Below are positions 63,231 to 64,000 of a DNA stretch of 64,000 nucleotides, piece after piece. The position numbers and the translations under genes were made by a program. The notes beneath the pieces are model-generated. The model had not been told where the DNA came from. It made no database searches and was given only the letters and a program-made list of their open reading frames with translations. Source of the stretch: Shinella daejeonensis (GTDB taxonomy: Bacteria > Pseudomonadota > Alphaproteobacteria > Rhizobiales > Rhizobiaceae); contig NZ_JAHWXY010000001.1 in assembly GCF_024281235.1 (NCBI RefSeq), forward strand, positions 992,001-1,056,000. The letters run 5' to 3'. Positions within the stretch are counted from its first letter, which is position 1. Each line of letters opens with the position of its first letter.

Positions 63231-63674
63231 TTACCGAACGACCAGAACGGGCACCGGACTGCTGGATACGACTTCCGCAGTCTGACTGCCGAGAAGAAGG
63301 CGGCTCACGCCTCGACGTCCATGGGACGCCATAACGATCAGATTGCATTCGGCCTGCCGTGCTGTCTCCAGAATGGCCGGCGCTGCCTTGTCGTTAGGAA
63401 CATGGACCGTAGCGGCATCGATGCCCATCTTGTCGGCCCTCGACTTGATGGAGGAAAGCAACTCTTCGGCTTCCTTTTTTTGTTCCTCGCCGTATCTGGC
63501 GATGTCATTGGGCGTAATGACCCAGCCAGCCCGGCCAACAGGCGCGGGGAATGGCTCGGTAACCGTCACGATCGTGACCTTGCTATCGAGCGCCTTTGCC
63601 AGCGAAAGGCCGTGATCGACGCCTTTTTCCGCGAGTTCCGAGCCGTCGGTGGAGATCAGGATATGTGTGTACAT
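63231..63674 (-). CDS. universal stress protein
   Basis: A 147-residue UspA-family protein: ILISTDGSELAEKGVDHGLS at the N-terminus and the ATP-binding signature IVMASHGRRGVSRLLLGSQT (G-x2-G-x9-G-S/T) near the end, then PVPVLVVR. The start at 63674 (MYTHILIST) has GAGG upstream. Cytosolic; binds ATP and aids stress survival. It is in the same direction as the neighbouring denV and small secreted-protein genes. Confidence 0.93.
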   Translation of the reverse strand: MYTHILISTDGSELAEKGVDHGLSLAKALDSKVTIVTVTEPFPAPVGRAGWVITPNDIARYGEEQKKEAEELLSSIKSRADKMGIDAATVHVPNDKAAPAILETARQAECNLIVMASHGRRGVSRLLLGSQTAEVVSSSPVPVLVVR

Positions 63675-63801
63675 GGCAAGCCTCGGGAACGAGTTAAGGG
63701 ACGCTGAAGGAAGCACATCTGTTGCCGGGTAGAAAGAGACAGGTGCTCTCCTACCCGTGTGGCACAATGACGCCAATTCCGGCCGCTCTATCATGCTGGC
63801 G

Positions 63802-63945
63802 TCAGTGGCAATGCACCTGACCGGTGCTGTTATCCATGTGGCAGCATTGCCCGGGCGGTGAGCTTTTCCGGCATCCGCCGCCATGCGCGTAGGCAGATAC
63901 CGACAGAGCCAAGGCCGCCAAGACGGCTACAATCGCAGATTTCAT
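63802..63945 (-). CDS. small secreted Cys/His-rich protein, 47 aa
   Basis: A 47-residue protein: signal peptide MKSAIVAVLAALALSVSAYA then a compact mature part HGGGCRKSSPPGQCCHMDNS followed by TGQVHCH. Four cysteines and four histidines in 27 residues suggest metal binding or disulfides in the periplasm. The ATG at 63945 has CAGGAGGGGG upstream. Similar tiny proteins exist in other alphaproteobacteria, as far as I recall. The last 55 bases of the window hold its promoter region. Confidence 0.75.
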   Translation of the reverse strand: MKSAIVAVLAALALSVSAYAHGGGCRKSSPPGQCCHMDNSTGQVHCH

Positions 63946-64000
63946 AACCCCCTCCTGTTTCCCATCTACAAGGTATCCAGCATGGCGCTTACCGGCAAGC

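Noticed and set aside
62640..64000. Right attachment site of the prophage
   Set aside because: Scanned by eye for GGTTCAATCC, GTCACGCCCACCA and the sequence after the tRNA; none found, so no attR is claimed.

Overview
The window is a high-GC alphaproteobacterial chromosome segment. It most likely comes from the Rhizobiaceae (Rhizobium, Ensifer, Shinella or Agrobacterium relatives); the genus cannot be fixed from sequence alone. The gene set (DUF1192, RcdA, GapR, CpdR, an Omp10-like lipoprotein, DUF882, DUF1036 beside pyk) and rhizobial mosaic intergenic repeats support this. Positions 1 to about 49,650 are ordinary vertically inherited core genome. Positions about 49,650 to at least 62,700 are a prophage or phage-derived island placed directly behind a tRNA-Val gene. 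The last 1.3 kb carries DNA-repair and stress genes whose membership of the island cannot be decided here.

Core region, left to right: the 3' end of pgk; an MFS transporter with DUF1192; a CtrA-box-rich gap with a predicted small RNA, then rcdA; rpmE; an exporter-type ABC protein; a MotA/MotB-like ion-channel pair; suhB; thiE with a Sel1-repeat protein; a TauE/SafE permease; two DUF465 genes; purEK; rpmJ; a TPR protein; DUF1036 with pyk; an N-formylglutamate amidohydrolase with DUF1244; gapR; a DUF882 peptidase; a sigma-54 response regulator; oligoendopeptidase F; pabB, a short pabC-like gene and a DUF3445 gene in one overlapping operon; an Omp10-like lipoprotein; hemH; qmcA with nfeD; kpsF; an outer-membrane beta-barrel protein; galU; a lytic transglycosylase; an SGNH-like protein; gltB and gltD; threonine aldolase; a small heat-shock gene; an alpha/beta hydrolase; hisN; a second N-formylglutamate amidohydrolase; cpdR; tRNA-Val.

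Two themes link these genes. First, three cell-cycle or chromosome factors known from Caulobacter (RcdA, GapR, CpdR) lie within 46 kb. RcdA and CpdR act together in ClpXP-dependent turnover of CtrA, and the gap upstream of rcdA holds two perfect TTAA-N7-TTAA CtrA boxes around a predicted sRNA. Second, the hsp20 gene carries a textbook RpoH promoter and a ROSE-like 5' leader, which suggests layered transcriptional and RNA-thermometer control.

The island has a lambdoid-style layout: integrase and small overlapping genes on the minus strand, a two-gene plus-strand cassette, a minus-strand AAA-TOPRIM (OLD-like) ATPase that is a candidate phage-defence gene, a LexA-like (S24) repressor facing a Cro-like gene, then a plus-strand replication operon (DUF1376, primase-helicase, ParB-like). 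The repressor/cro gap and the integrase-operon promoter share a palindrome, CGTAC-N5-GTACG, in the same paired geometry, so the operator can be read directly from sequence. No terminase, portal, capsid or tail genes and no second attachment site are visible before the window ends.
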